Of a stretch of 64,000 nt of DNA, positions 45,417 to 56,268 are shown one piece after another. The DNA is taken from the NCBI GenBank assembly GCA_023238725.1, contig CM041538.1, positions 13,204,880 through 13,268,879 of the forward strand, written 5' to 3'. The position numbers were made by a program, and so were the translations under genes. Origin of the DNA: Scortum barcoo (lineage: Eukaryota > Chordata > Actinopteri > Centrarchiformes > Terapontidae). Numbering within the stretch: position 1 is the first letter of the stretch; each line of letters starts with the position of its first letter. The notes below the pieces were generated by a model that made no database searches, was not told the DNA's origin, and saw nothing but the letters and a program-made list of their open reading frames with translations.

Positions 45417-47769
45417 CTTTCATGGTAAAGGTGTGTGTGAACATGTGTGTCAGATGGATAGGATAAGATGCATACCAATCATTTTTCCGATCCGATCATT
45501 GATTTAAGGTGACACAATCAGATGAAGAAAATCTAATCCATCTTCATCTAATAACTATTTATCAATGTTACATTCCTGACCCGCCATGCACTAAGCAGAT
45601 GAAAAAAATTTGATCGCTACCAGATTGCAAGTTTATGCAGGGAGAACCAATCACATCATACCCACGAGGGGTTAAGTTGTGACACCAGAGGGTTTCTTTA
45701 ATGTGGTTAGAAACATCTCACCAGGCAATAAAAAATATCGATCTTATTCTTTTCACACCGGAATCCATTATCTGCGCATGAAGCGCTGGCAAAAAATGTG
45801 ATAAGTGAGCGAAAGGTTGCCTGATTTGATTATCCCTGGTGACTTTTTGCACTCAGTGATTTACATCAAAGCTTCAACAGTTTCAAGAGACTTTATTCAA
45901 TATTTCTGTTCCAGCTTTTCCATTGTAAAATCATATAAACCTCTTTGACAGTGATCATAGCATTCCTGTGTTAGCATTTCTCACCGCTGCTTCCTAGACC
46001 AATAGCAATATTTCAAAACCCCTTCAGCTGTGAATGCATTTAAAACCACTTGAGTCATCTGACAACTCCCAAATGCACACGGCCATAATTTGCAACAAGT
46101 TTGTAATTGTCCCTTGTTAAGTGTTTCGGGGGGAGTACTGTGGCTGTGGCTTCGAGCAGAATTGTTGCAAGTACTTGGGGCATGTTTTATAGTTACCGCA
46201 TGAAAGGAGAGAGTCCCCACTTGCCTGATGCACTGGGACTCAGAGGGTGGATCTGATGCTGCTCCTCGCTGTCGAACAAAGGCCCGGCGTGACCAAAAGA
46301 ATGGTATGGTTTAGGATGTCAATTTAAAAACAAATGCATGAGGAAGGTTGTCTGCGTGGGTTTAACCATAAGAGCTCTAAAGCAGATCAAGAGAGTTTCT
46401 GCCATTTATGCCTCAGTAGTATTTATCATCATATACTTTATTTCATACTTAATTACATGAAATTCAAAGTGCAAAAAAATAATAAAACTGAAAAGAAGGC
46501 CATTGATGTCTGGTGATTTACATACTTTTATTGTTTAAGGCTTTGAAAATATGACTTTTTTACAATTATGAAGCTCCTCTGCACCACAACAGAGTGATCC
46601 AACATGGCAACACTGTATCCCTCAGACTGACCTCAGACCAATTTAAAACATGTCCTTATCCATTTTAAAGTAACAGATGGATGGTTTTCATTAGTTGAAG
46701 ACATCCCAGATGGTGTCAGGTAACATATAAGTCGGAGAAGAGTGTACAATGAAATGCCAAATAATTACTGCTGTGTTTTGCAAAACATTCGGCTAATTCC
46801 CGGCTAATTTTAAAAAATCTGGTAATCTAAGAAGTCAAAAAACATAAACTTTTTTTTAGATATGACTATAAGACATAATGCTGGAGCTGTACTATTTTTG
46901 TTCATCTTGGAAGGATGGTTAAATCTACCTATTTCCTGCCTTTGCCAGATTTCAGAGCAAACATGCAGGTCAATTTCCTGCACTTTATGCTGATCTTGAA
47001 CTTACTGTATACTCTACACACACTGTGTTTATATGTGTCAAATCCCATAAATATGCAATGATAAAGTAATCTGGTAAATCTACAAAGCACTTTACAAGAT
47101 TGAGTTAACAATGAAAAGTCCTTCAGCCTGCATGATGTCATATTGAACGTCCTCAGGTACTTTTATTTTTCTCTTTCTCTTTGTCTCTTTCTCCTCCTCA
47201 CCCACTCCTCTTCCTTGATCCCCCTGATCACTGATAACAAGATAAAAAGGCCACAGGTTGGCCCATCTGTCAATCAACAAAATTGAAGGTTGAGTTAGAA
47301 TTTTTTTTTATGCTCCAGTAACCCCTCACCCCGGGCTTTCCCTGTTCCACCAGAGTTTTAACCTCAGAACTGCAGCCATATCGCAGAGAAAAAAAGTGTC
47401 ATATTGTGAAAGAACAGGAAACTCTGGCTCGCTTGTGTTTTGTCTCAGGACACAATTTATTGTATGTCTCCCTCCTGAGACTAAAATCAGTTTAAAAAAG
47501 CAGAAAAGGACAATAAAATGCTCCTGAAGTTTGCCTGTGCCATTTGATTGTCTTTGAATCTGACACAAGTGCTCTTTTCACAAAGAGTCTGATTCAGTTC
47601 CCCCTGAGTATGTTAAAACAGGAGGCCTTTTTCAGGGTTTTATGGGGTGTCCTGTTTTTCCAACATACCTCCAGTGATTTAGGTAATATGCCTGAAATAA
47701 AGAGTTCTGAAGGGTAAGAGGCAACTCAAGTTTTACTGTGTCCTCACTTAAACGAAAATAAAAATAACG
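45417..47769. other. Noncoding stretch, no gene seen
   Basis: Unique, AT-rich sequence. A pyrimidine-rich run lies at 47160-47215. Nothing specific is recognised. Confidence 0.45.
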
Positions 47770-48130
47770 TGAAATAGACGAATGGCAGGCCCGAAAATAC
47801 GCTCTCGGGAGCAGACTTTATTGTAACAGCACTAAGGGGGCCGCTGTCCACGGCCCTATTTTCAGTCCCCTGGTCCGCTTTCCGGTGTCTTGCGCTGCAC
47901 TTTGACATCACACTCGCGTAACTTTCCAATTAAGCCACGGTTCTGTACCGAGAATCTCATCTCCACTGAAACGTGGAATATGGATAAGGCGTCGAAGCAT
48001 GCGAGGGGACCGAAGAGGGTGAGAATTTATGGGAGGCTGGGTGAGGTGAGCTGGTTCTCCGAGCACTCTGGCAGTCTCGTAGCACCTCAGACCTTCCAAG
48101 TTAAATACTCTGGTCAAGTTTCCTGAGTTC
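47770..48130. promoter_or_regulatory. CpG-richer block with two adjacent GC hairpins
   Basis: CCCGA/TCGGG (47790-47794 with 47805-47809) and GGGCCG/CGGCCC (47838-47843 with 47851-47856, 7-base loop) are perfect inverted repeats. Several CpGs lie through the block up to CGTCGAAGCATGCGAGG near 47990. No known RNA family fits. A conserved regulatory element or an unannotated structured transcript is possible. Confidence 0.4.
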
Positions 48131-49160
48131 TCAGATCTGTCTGTGGTCCAATCACGTCAGCGAAATGTGCACACAAAGAGACTATTTATGTCCACTTAAA
48201 ATAGTATTTTCCTCATGCTGCCCTCATCCAGAAATATACGCCTCATTTTTAATACATTTATTAAAATGGCATTTTACAAATATCAAAGTAAAATTTTCTT
48301 ATGTTCTTATTGTAATTGTCATTGCATAGAAAAATCAACATATTAGAAAAAGTTTGGACTGATTTTCACATTTGGAAAGCAAAGACAAAAGGAGAGCCAT
48401 AAAACCCCACAACCACAAGCTGAGAGTCTCTTCTTTTATTCATGTTTTTGTGTGAAACCTGTTTAACATTCATGGCTCAGCACTAGAAAGGACTACCTTT
48501 AACGCACTGTCCAAATATTTAAATTTAATCAGCTCTACTGTATTTTCAACTGATCTTTGCTTGTTTGTTGACTTTTATACTTAGGTTTCCATTTATTCGT
48601 CATTCCATCCATTCGTGCATTTACTCTAACTCAACATTTTTAATCTACATGTTACATCCTCACTGTTTTGCGGGTTGATAACATGAGAGAGAGTGCAATT
48701 TCCAATCTGGCAGGCAAGTCTCATATATGTGTGTAAAAGCAAGGTAGTGTAGAGTGAGTGCCTTTGTTCAGCACACATTTTACGCTCTGTATATGTTTTA
48801 TGCTGTTGTCTTTTACAAATTAGACCTGTAGCATGGGTGATTTGTTGCAGGAGCTCACACCAGCAGCTGGAGGAATTAAATAGGTTTCCTGGCGCTCTTC
48901 CAGCTCTTTTACAGGGCTCTTTTGCCATTCTAAGTGTACAGTTTACAGTGTTTAATGATGCTCCGTATTTTTACTGAATCCTCATTTCCCACTGGCGACT
49001 AATGAGAAGGATGGAGACGAAAGCTAAAGCCATTGGTGGTGGTGATGAAAAGAGTTTGTGGCTGTGTTACACATGCTATAAAAGCAGAGGGAAAAGAAGT
49101 GTGTGTTTGTGTGTTAGTGTGTGCATGTGTGTGTGTGTCTGTCTGTTAGTGTGTTAGATT
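48131..49160. other. AT-rich noncoding stretch ending in GT-rich sequence
   Basis: Interrupted GT repeats lie at 49100-49160. No gene recognised. Confidence 0.5.
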
Positions 49161-49226
49161 AGACCAATATCAGGCTGACATTGGCCTTTCAATAAAAAAT
49201 GGAAAATGGCCAGTCAGTATTGACTA
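49161..49226 (+). repeat. Possible transposon relic (AATATC-GGC-GACATTGGCC type)
   Basis: AGACCAATATCAGGCTGACATTGGCC followed by ATGGCCAGTCAGTATTGAC (described by parts) resembles internally repetitive fish sequences of the type ATATCGGCCGATATTGGC. It is very short and diverged. Confidence 0.35.
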
Positions 49227-50289
49227 CCACTGATAAGAATATGAGTTTAACCAGCAGCTTCAGGGGTCAAAGTCTGTAAAAGATGCACAATGACCTGCAT
49301 CGTCCATTTTCATGAACCAAATAACCCACCTGAGAAATTCTGCACAAAGACATTGTTGCTGTAAATCAGTTTTAAAATGCTGTGGCAGTTTCAGTGCTGT
49401 GTGAGAGGCAAAGAGAAGGCAAAAGGAATACAGTTTAAAAACAGTTTTGGTTATTTCATGAGAGATTTCTGTATTTGTGTTTTTCTCAGTGCACTCTCTG
49501 TTGCTTTGACAACGGTGGGTGAAAGGTGAAGTCACATATTGAACGGAGTTATTGGAGTTTTTGAGTGTTAAGCTTATATTCAATACCCAAGGATGTTTGA
49601 TTTGCTTATTTGGCCACGAATGTTTCCAGGTGCAATAGACTTAAAATTCAAGCATTTCAGTGCGCATGTGTTATAATCACTAAGTAAGTGTCAACTTCAG
49701 TACAAATCTAAGGGAATCATTATTAGCCTGTGTCAGGTGAAAACTGCATGCATTTTAGGATTTCTGTTTCAAACAACATCATATGAGCAGCTCCACAAAC
49801 TTCAGACATTTTACTGTAACGAGTAGGAGGCAGATCTGGGCCAGGTTTTAATCTGTCAGAAGCTGTCACTTTGTGTTCAGAGGCTCTGGACTTGAGGCCA
49901 CACTGGCGGGCTGTAGCTGAACGTCCACACAGCGACATGTCACAAGAATATTGACTAAAGGACAGTGGGGGGGTTTCGTGACCGAGTGAAGTAAATCCAA
50001 AAGCACACACAAGTGATAATGAGGACTGGCTCACTGTTTACTGTGACTTCATCGGGCGCTGTCATCATGTGGTTGCAGAATGCAAGCCTGCCCAGATGCT
50101 TGTCTACAAACTCTCAACACATGCACGCACACACACACACACAAAAATCCACACATGCACAGAAAAGAAAAAAAATGTACAGACATAGTGTTCCAGATCG
50201 CTACACTCACTGAAAGTCCCAAACCAACATGAAAGAGGGCAGACATGAAAAATGAGCTGTTTCCCACAAAAAATTAGCTGACGGCCTTT
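49227..50289. other. Noncoding stretch with a short CA array
   Basis: CA repeats at 50127-50144. No gene seen. Confidence 0.5.
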
Positions 50290-50620
50290 GGCTCCCCGAG
50301 CTTTGTTTTAATTTCCTGAACGTGTAATAGGCCGTGCATGGAATTAAACAACCATATGGACAGAATCTCTCTCCTTCATATTAGATAGACGCCAGTAAAT
50401 GACCCCAAACACCTCAATAAATAATGTCAGTATCACCACATAACTCCTCGCTGCTGCATTTACGGTCAATTCAATTTTAATAATTGAGTTTACCCCCATT
50501 AAACAGCTGTGCCAGCAGAGCCAACTGTATTTTCTTGTCGTATTACTTGTCATACTCTGAAGGTTATTAGCTTTGTCCCAATTTCTGATCAGGGAGCGAG
50601 ACCGCAAGTAAAATCATTCA
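50290..50620. promoter_or_regulatory. Candidate conserved noncoding element (one of the best)
   Basis: 330 bases without simple repeat, with many TAAT/ATTA cores, TCAATT-TTAAT-AATTGA (50471-50487, perfect inverted homeodomain pair) and TTTAATTTCCTGAACGTG near 50307. Low in repeats and rich in short mixed motifs, it looks like deeply conserved vertebrate enhancers. Conservation is not testable here. Confidence 0.42.
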
Positions 50621-50859
50621 AGGTGACTGGAGAGTGCGCAACAGGAAAATAATAAAAAAAAGGTCTCCCCTGAAGGACACTGACAATCCCACTGTGGAGT
50701 ACCCATCCATCCTCATTTGGTTTTCTCTCTCTGATCTAAGGCATCACCGTATTATCCCTCTTTTTATCTAAAATACCAGCTGTTATGGTTTCCAGCTGCC
50801 CCCGAGGAGCATTTGACCTTCTCCACCCCCCGTCTCATTGCCACTGTTGGTACAGCCCT

Positions 50860-51110
50860 TTGTTCTGACTAATGTACGTTAATATTCTGGGCTGACCCGC
50901 ACCAGCACCACTCAGGGAGCACGCTCCTCGCTAATGTAACTAAATCTCCCCAGTTGACCCTGTCTGCTTCCATAAGGACAGCCCTGTTCTTTCTAATAGA
51001 GGTTAAAATTCTCGCCTTTCCCACAGTCCTTTCTCTTTTTCAAGTGCACCTTCAAAAATAGAGCAGACGGTCTTGTAGTCACAGGCAGACGCGTTGCTTA
51101 ACATCTCATT
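50860..51110. promoter_or_regulatory. Candidate conserved noncoding element
   Basis: GACTAATGTACGTTAATATTC (near 50867) and, 120 bases on, TTCTAATAGAGGTTAAAATTC (near 50993) share the pattern CTGT/TTGTTCTnnCTAAT-n-GTTAA-ATTC. Both follow ACAGCCCTnTGTTCT. So the block seems to contain an internal duplication of about 125-base period: ACAGCCCTTTGTTCTGACTAAT at 50852 and ACAGCCCTGTTCTTTCTAAT at 50980. It is otherwise repeat-free. Confidence 0.42.
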
Positions 51111-52879
51111 TGATGGTTGGAAATGAGAAGCAGTGAGGGAATTTTTACCTGTCAAAATATGATGTATAAGGGAAATTTTAATACGTCTTGGTGAACAAAC
51201 AAACTTGTATTTAGTTTAAACTGAAAAAAGAGAGATACAATGGCATCGAATTTCCAGTGTGAGGCGCTTGTAAAAACATGCATGTATTTGTAACATCATC
51301 CCCCGACATTTTTCAGTGTCGTCATGGGTCAGAGCCACACTTCTAGACCCAATTCCGGAGTAAGAGTTCATTCCAAGCAAGAACTTTATCAAGACAGTTT
51401 GGCCTTAACAAGGACAAGATTGTTGTTCTTGGTCTGGTTTTTGATTACCTCGCTGACCACAACCCCCCCACCCAACTCTGATCTGGTAGTATCATCAGAC
51501 ACACAAGTCCATTAATTGACCCATTACTCAGCCCAAGCACCGGTATGTAAAGTTAAGGTCATCCACAAGCTCTGCTATGGTTGGACCCTAATCAAAATAG
51601 GCTTATGCAGGCAAAACACGATATATAACCGACCAATGTGACTGCAGATCTTTACTTCCTTCCCAGGACAAAAAAAAAAAAAAATTCAGATATTCCTGAC
51701 AAAAACTGCATGCTCATTATTTCACCTCATAGCTACAGTAGCGAGAGACAGGAGATGGCCCTAAGTTACACGGAGCCATTAGCTACAGATGAACGAGCAA
51801 GAAAAGGATTCTCGAGGAAGATATTTTTATGCTGATGTAAAAAGTCTTTGATTGCAAAAAATGTGGTTTTACATCTTAGAAGATTCCCACAATTTCCAGT
51901 GTAATGTATCCTGTCCTCGTTAAAAAGAGAGAATAAAAAGGTGAATATTCTCTGCAACTGTCTGAAAGGATTTGCCAGTGATGGCTCAGTAATAGTGCTG
52001 TACATGTGCTTCAGGAGATGTCGAGGCCATTATCATACTGTGTGTGATACTAATTCACAGATTTTGGATCTGGAACAATGCATCTGAAGGACATGTACAA
52101 GAAAACAGCAAAGGAGTCTGGAAAATGATCATCTGCGCTAACAGCCTATTGTACCAAGAAGTAAGGTTGAAAACTCTAAAAGAAAAAGCTCTTTGGCAGC
52201 AGAGACAGCATCAAACACAGATGTTCTGTTGGTGTGTGTGTGTGTGTGTGTGTGCGTCACTGTCACTTGCATCTTTCTTGTACTGCATCTTGCTCAAAAC
52301 GCTTTAGACATGAAAGGCTGTTAAATAAAATGGTTTAATTCCCATGAAGAATTGACATTTAAATAACAAAAAAGAAAAGATTTTTGCTCCATTGCCCTCC
52401 ACCCCAAATTGATCATGATCATGCAACGTTTTTTTCTGTATTCGCTGTCAGCGTCAGGAGGGCCTTTTACAGGAAAACAACAGAAATTAATTTAGAGAAG
52501 AGTTGGCCACCGTGGACGCAAAGCAAAAGGAACAGAGCCGCACACAGAAGCTGAAATTCAAGGACAAAAAAGAACAGCACCACCTCCACTGTTTCGCTGA
52601 CAAGTAATCTCTGTAAATCTGCAAATTAAATAACAGCTTATCACAAAAGAAGTCAGTAAAACAGAAAAAAAAAACACACTGGCATAAAAGTGATTGGGAT
52701 ATGAAAGCAATTTAAGAGGTTTGAACACAGACAAATGTTTTCATAAAGGAAGAAACATTCGAAACAACAGATATACAATACACAGTCGTGCTCTCCAAAC
52801 CCAGACAGTGGATGAGAGATGGCGAGAGCATGTGTTTGTGTGTGCCTGTGTTGGTATAATCACAAGACCAGGTGCTGGA
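51111..52879. other. Noncoding stretch with poly-A and GT array
   Basis: Poly-A at 51670-51684 and a GT array at 52232-52254. The part 52435-52560 is repeat-free and may be regulatory. No gene seen. Confidence 0.5.
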
Positions 52880-53070
52880 TGGGCCTCACTTTCCACGCTG
52901 GCACCAGTTCTGTGGGCACCGCATGCACCTGGAATTTGAGATTTTCTTACGGCAGCAACAGGGCCCCCACTGCACCGGCTCAGGGTGATAAATCAAATGC
53001 AGTGATAACAATCCCAACCCTCCCAGCGCAAATCCCTTTTTAATCACTTCCAACAAGACCAATGCGCACA
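52880..53070. promoter_or_regulatory. Candidate conserved noncoding element
   Basis: GC-balanced, repeat-free block (CTGGCACCAGTTCTGTGGGC, GCACCGGCTCAGGGTGATAA, CAGTGATAACAATCCCAACC at about 52899-53020). It ends at a poly-T/G-rich junction. Confidence 0.35.
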
Positions 53071-53082
53071 GGAAAGGCCCCC

Positions 53083-53125
53083 TTTTTTTTTTTCTTTTTT
53101 TTTTTTTTGGTGTGGGGGTGGGGGT
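53083..53125. repeat. Poly-T tract next to G-runs
   Basis: About 26 T with one C (53083-53108), then GGTGTGGGGGTGGGGG. On the - strand this is a C-rich stretch followed by a long A-tract. Confidence 0.93.
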
Positions 53126-56033
53126 TGCCTTCAGTTTTCCAGCACATTAGCAAGGCCCCAGGAGCAAAGAGCGAGCAGCAGGAGAGGGAGATGTGGGACT
53201 GAAAAGGGGTGGATGACGGAAGAGGGGAGAAGCTGGGTGGAACAGTTGTGGTTGTTTATGCATTTTCTGAGCAGAACCTGCACACATAAGAAAAAGGCGC
53301 ACACGACACACTGCGAAATTCACCGCGGGTCTCTAATTTGGAGGAAGGAACAATTAAACAACTGACGACCTTCTCTTCCTCTTTATTTTCGTCTCCCTTC
53401 CGTGTGCGGCTCTTTAACATTTTACTTTTTGCAAACACACACACACACACACAAACAAGCACACAACCTCCTCTACACACCCCAGCTGGCCACTTTGTCG
53501 GCTCTCTACATAGTCGTCTGTCACATCGACTGGGAGAGAGCTGATTTGCTGCGCTGTGTAGATTTTACAGGCTTCCTTTGACATATCATCGTGTTCTCGG
53601 GCAACTGGCTTGATTTGTTGTGATAATGCTGGTGGTGTATATTTAACATCCTTTTCACAAATCCCACAGCTTTTTCTTTTTTTTTTTTTATTTTTTTTGG
53701 CACAGTAGCACAATTCTTAGGCCTTTTTTTTCAAGTTCAGTCAGACCCCTTATTTAATTTTTTGCTTTCAAGTAGTTGCACTTTGGGGTAACACACAAAA
53801 CTTTAGTTCCCTCTTTGATTTATATCCTTGATCCATGATGGAAATTCACACTACATCATTACAGCAATACGCTGATTTTATATCTGTCTCTGCGGTCTTG
53901 TACCTAAGTGACTTTATGCATGACTGTGGTGCTGACAGAGTGAGACAACCGCACTGGGAGGATGAATTCTCAAAACCGTTGGTTTATATAGAGGATTCTT
54001 TAAGGGGACATGTCATCCGTTATTCATCTGACTGTACTCCACGAAACGGACAGTGCCGCAGTCTTTCATTAGTTTGCTTTTTGTTTTGATTGGAGAAAAG
54101 AAAAGCATGTTAATTATGCCTAAAATAAGCAAAAGTTTCTGACTTTTCCAATATGTTCTTCTATCACGAATGCTGATGTCAGCTTTAAAGCCACAGCGGC
54201 AACAGTTAAAGCAATGCTAATGAAAGTCAAGTAGGCTGAACACCACGTCAGTGAAAAATATACAGACTGCTACAAGCAGTCACTTAACCGTTTCACAGCT
54301 TTTGGAAGTCGACGGTGACCTGCACCTGTACCTCTCGTCAACGCTGCTCTCGAATTCTGCTCACTTTTAACATCTCCTTTCAAACTGTGCCGAGAGTTCT
54401 TAAATATTCATGAAGAATCAGAACCATCCTTTAATTAACACAAGTTTGAAAAACTGAATGTTCAAAGTTTCCAAGTCTAAAATAAAATGATGTATAACGT
54501 TAGATTAATATGATCTAGACTGTGGCATTAGGAGATACTGTGGTATTCATCTACTTGGACACAAAGAGACTGTACTGATGATAGCTGGTGAAGACTATCT
54601 CCTTCCATCTCAGGGTCTCACTGAAATCATTTTGTCCATTGTCTGAGAATCACTGGTCTAGGATCAAAGTATAAAAGTGTTATGATAATGAATTAAAGTA
54701 AAAAGATTAGAATTATTTTGATGGTTTGACTCAAGCTGCTTCTTTGCCATTGAGTTTTTCTCTTTAGCTAACCCAAGTCACATTTAACACACTGAAAAAT
54801 ACACACAGCCACATAATCGCTATCATTTTATTATTTTCATTAGGTTCATTTGAGTTAGGGTTATGCGTGTTCTCATTTTTCATTGTCAAATTGCTTTTAC
54901 CATGTATCATATCCTTGTAAACGTGCCTTTCATTCACACAGATAAAGCACATTTCAATTTGAGAGAGGGTGAAAGGAGAGACAGAGAAAGGGCTGCTATC
55001 GCGTCTTCTAATTTTCTTGTCCTGGGACTGAATGCTCTGCAAAACTGATTGCATTTTCTCACTTTTTCTTTCATGCCCTGGCCCTGTTGTTCAGGAAAAT
55101 GTGTTTTGCACATGTACATTGAAGTGGAACCAGGTTTAATTGCCGTGCACACACAGCCAGAAGACATTACTATGTAATCTGGTAGCAGAGCTGTACTTTC
55201 TTTAAAAAAAAAACAAAAAAAAACAAACAGAAGATCTGACAGCCTTGGGTTATGATTATGTGAGCATGTTATCCACCAAAACACCTATGTGGACTGGGGG
55301 CATCTTTTCAATCCCCTATTCTTTGATAAAAAATGATACACCTGGAAATATAAAGTGTTCAGTAGTCTTACTGCTTTGCTTAAGTGGTTTTGTTTTTTAA
55401 TCTGTCATGATACCGGACTTGTTTATTGCAACATTTCACAACATTTATTTAAAACATTTCATTATAACAACAACTTGTGGGACTTAAATGCAAAATGCAT
55501 TACCATCTGAGCTACCTTTTAGTGGATTTATGTGAATGGCCGAGGTTTAGAGCCGCAATCGTAAACCTTTGTGTTCACTACTCTCCGGCACAAAGAGCAA
55601 TTTTAAGGAGAAAATACAAGGTCCCCCCCCCCCGAGCAGGGTTTTTGACATATGGCAAACACGACAGTGGATGAAAGCCTTAACTCCTGCTTTCCTATGT
55701 GGCCGTGACTCCAGAAGATACAATGTGAGAGGCGAGTCCACAGAGACAGCGAAAGCTTATCAGAGCATCTTGAAGGCATATGGCTGAGATTGTGGGGAAT
55801 AATAAGATCAAGGCCAAGAGAATCTCACCTCATTGGCGTGATTAAATAGGAGGCTATAACTGAAATATCTAGGAGTAAAGCTACAAAGTCTCTTTCTTTG
55901 GTCAATATGTATACTGTCCCTATTAAGTATTAGTGTTGTATAAAGTGTTGATTATCAGAATATTTGGACCTAATATTTTCATGAACTGTGACTACTTTAC
56001 TGTCACTATAACATTGATTCATGCAGGATGAAT
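53126..56033. other. Noncoding stretch with CA array, poly-T, A-rich and poly-C tracts
   Basis: CA at 53435-53453, T-runs at 53670-53699, A9CA9-like sequence near 55204-55230, poly-C at 55623-55633. An 84-codon frame (53835-54089, +) has mixed residues but no domain or splice support. No gene called. Confidence 0.45.
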
Positions 56034-56268
56034 ACATCCATCCATCCATCTTCTGTACCACTTATCCTGTCTCACAGGGTTGCAGGGTGCTGGAGCCTAT
56101 CCCAGCTGCCAATGCAAAAGGCAAGGCACACCCCTGGACTGGCTGCCAGTCAGTCACAGGAAGAAGGGATGATATGCAGCAAAGAGTCCTGGACTGGGAT
56201 CGAACCTGCTGCGTGGGGTTCATCTCTACATCCATAGGCATGCACTCATCTAGTTGAGCTAGAATGAA
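56034..56268 (-). repeat. tRNA-derived SINE with (TGGA)n tail
   Basis: Read on the - strand: A box TAGCTCAACTAGATGAG (56261-56245), perfect B box GGTTCGATCCC (56206-56196), body CTTTGCTGCATATCATCCC, then a tail with GGGATAGGCTCCAGCACCC and GGATAAGTGGTACAGAAGATGG ending in TGGA units (56050-56036). The A-to-B spacing fits a tRNA head, and the 3' half resembles the shared 3' end of a fish LINE, as expected for a LINE-mobilised SINE. ATGAAT-type words on both flanks (56028, 56263) may be remnants of the target-site duplication. Family name not assigned. Confidence 0.85.

Noticed and set aside
53835..54089. 84-codon frame with mixed, protein-like residues
   Set aside because: No splice sites, homology or codon signal could be established. 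Chance is the simplest explanation.
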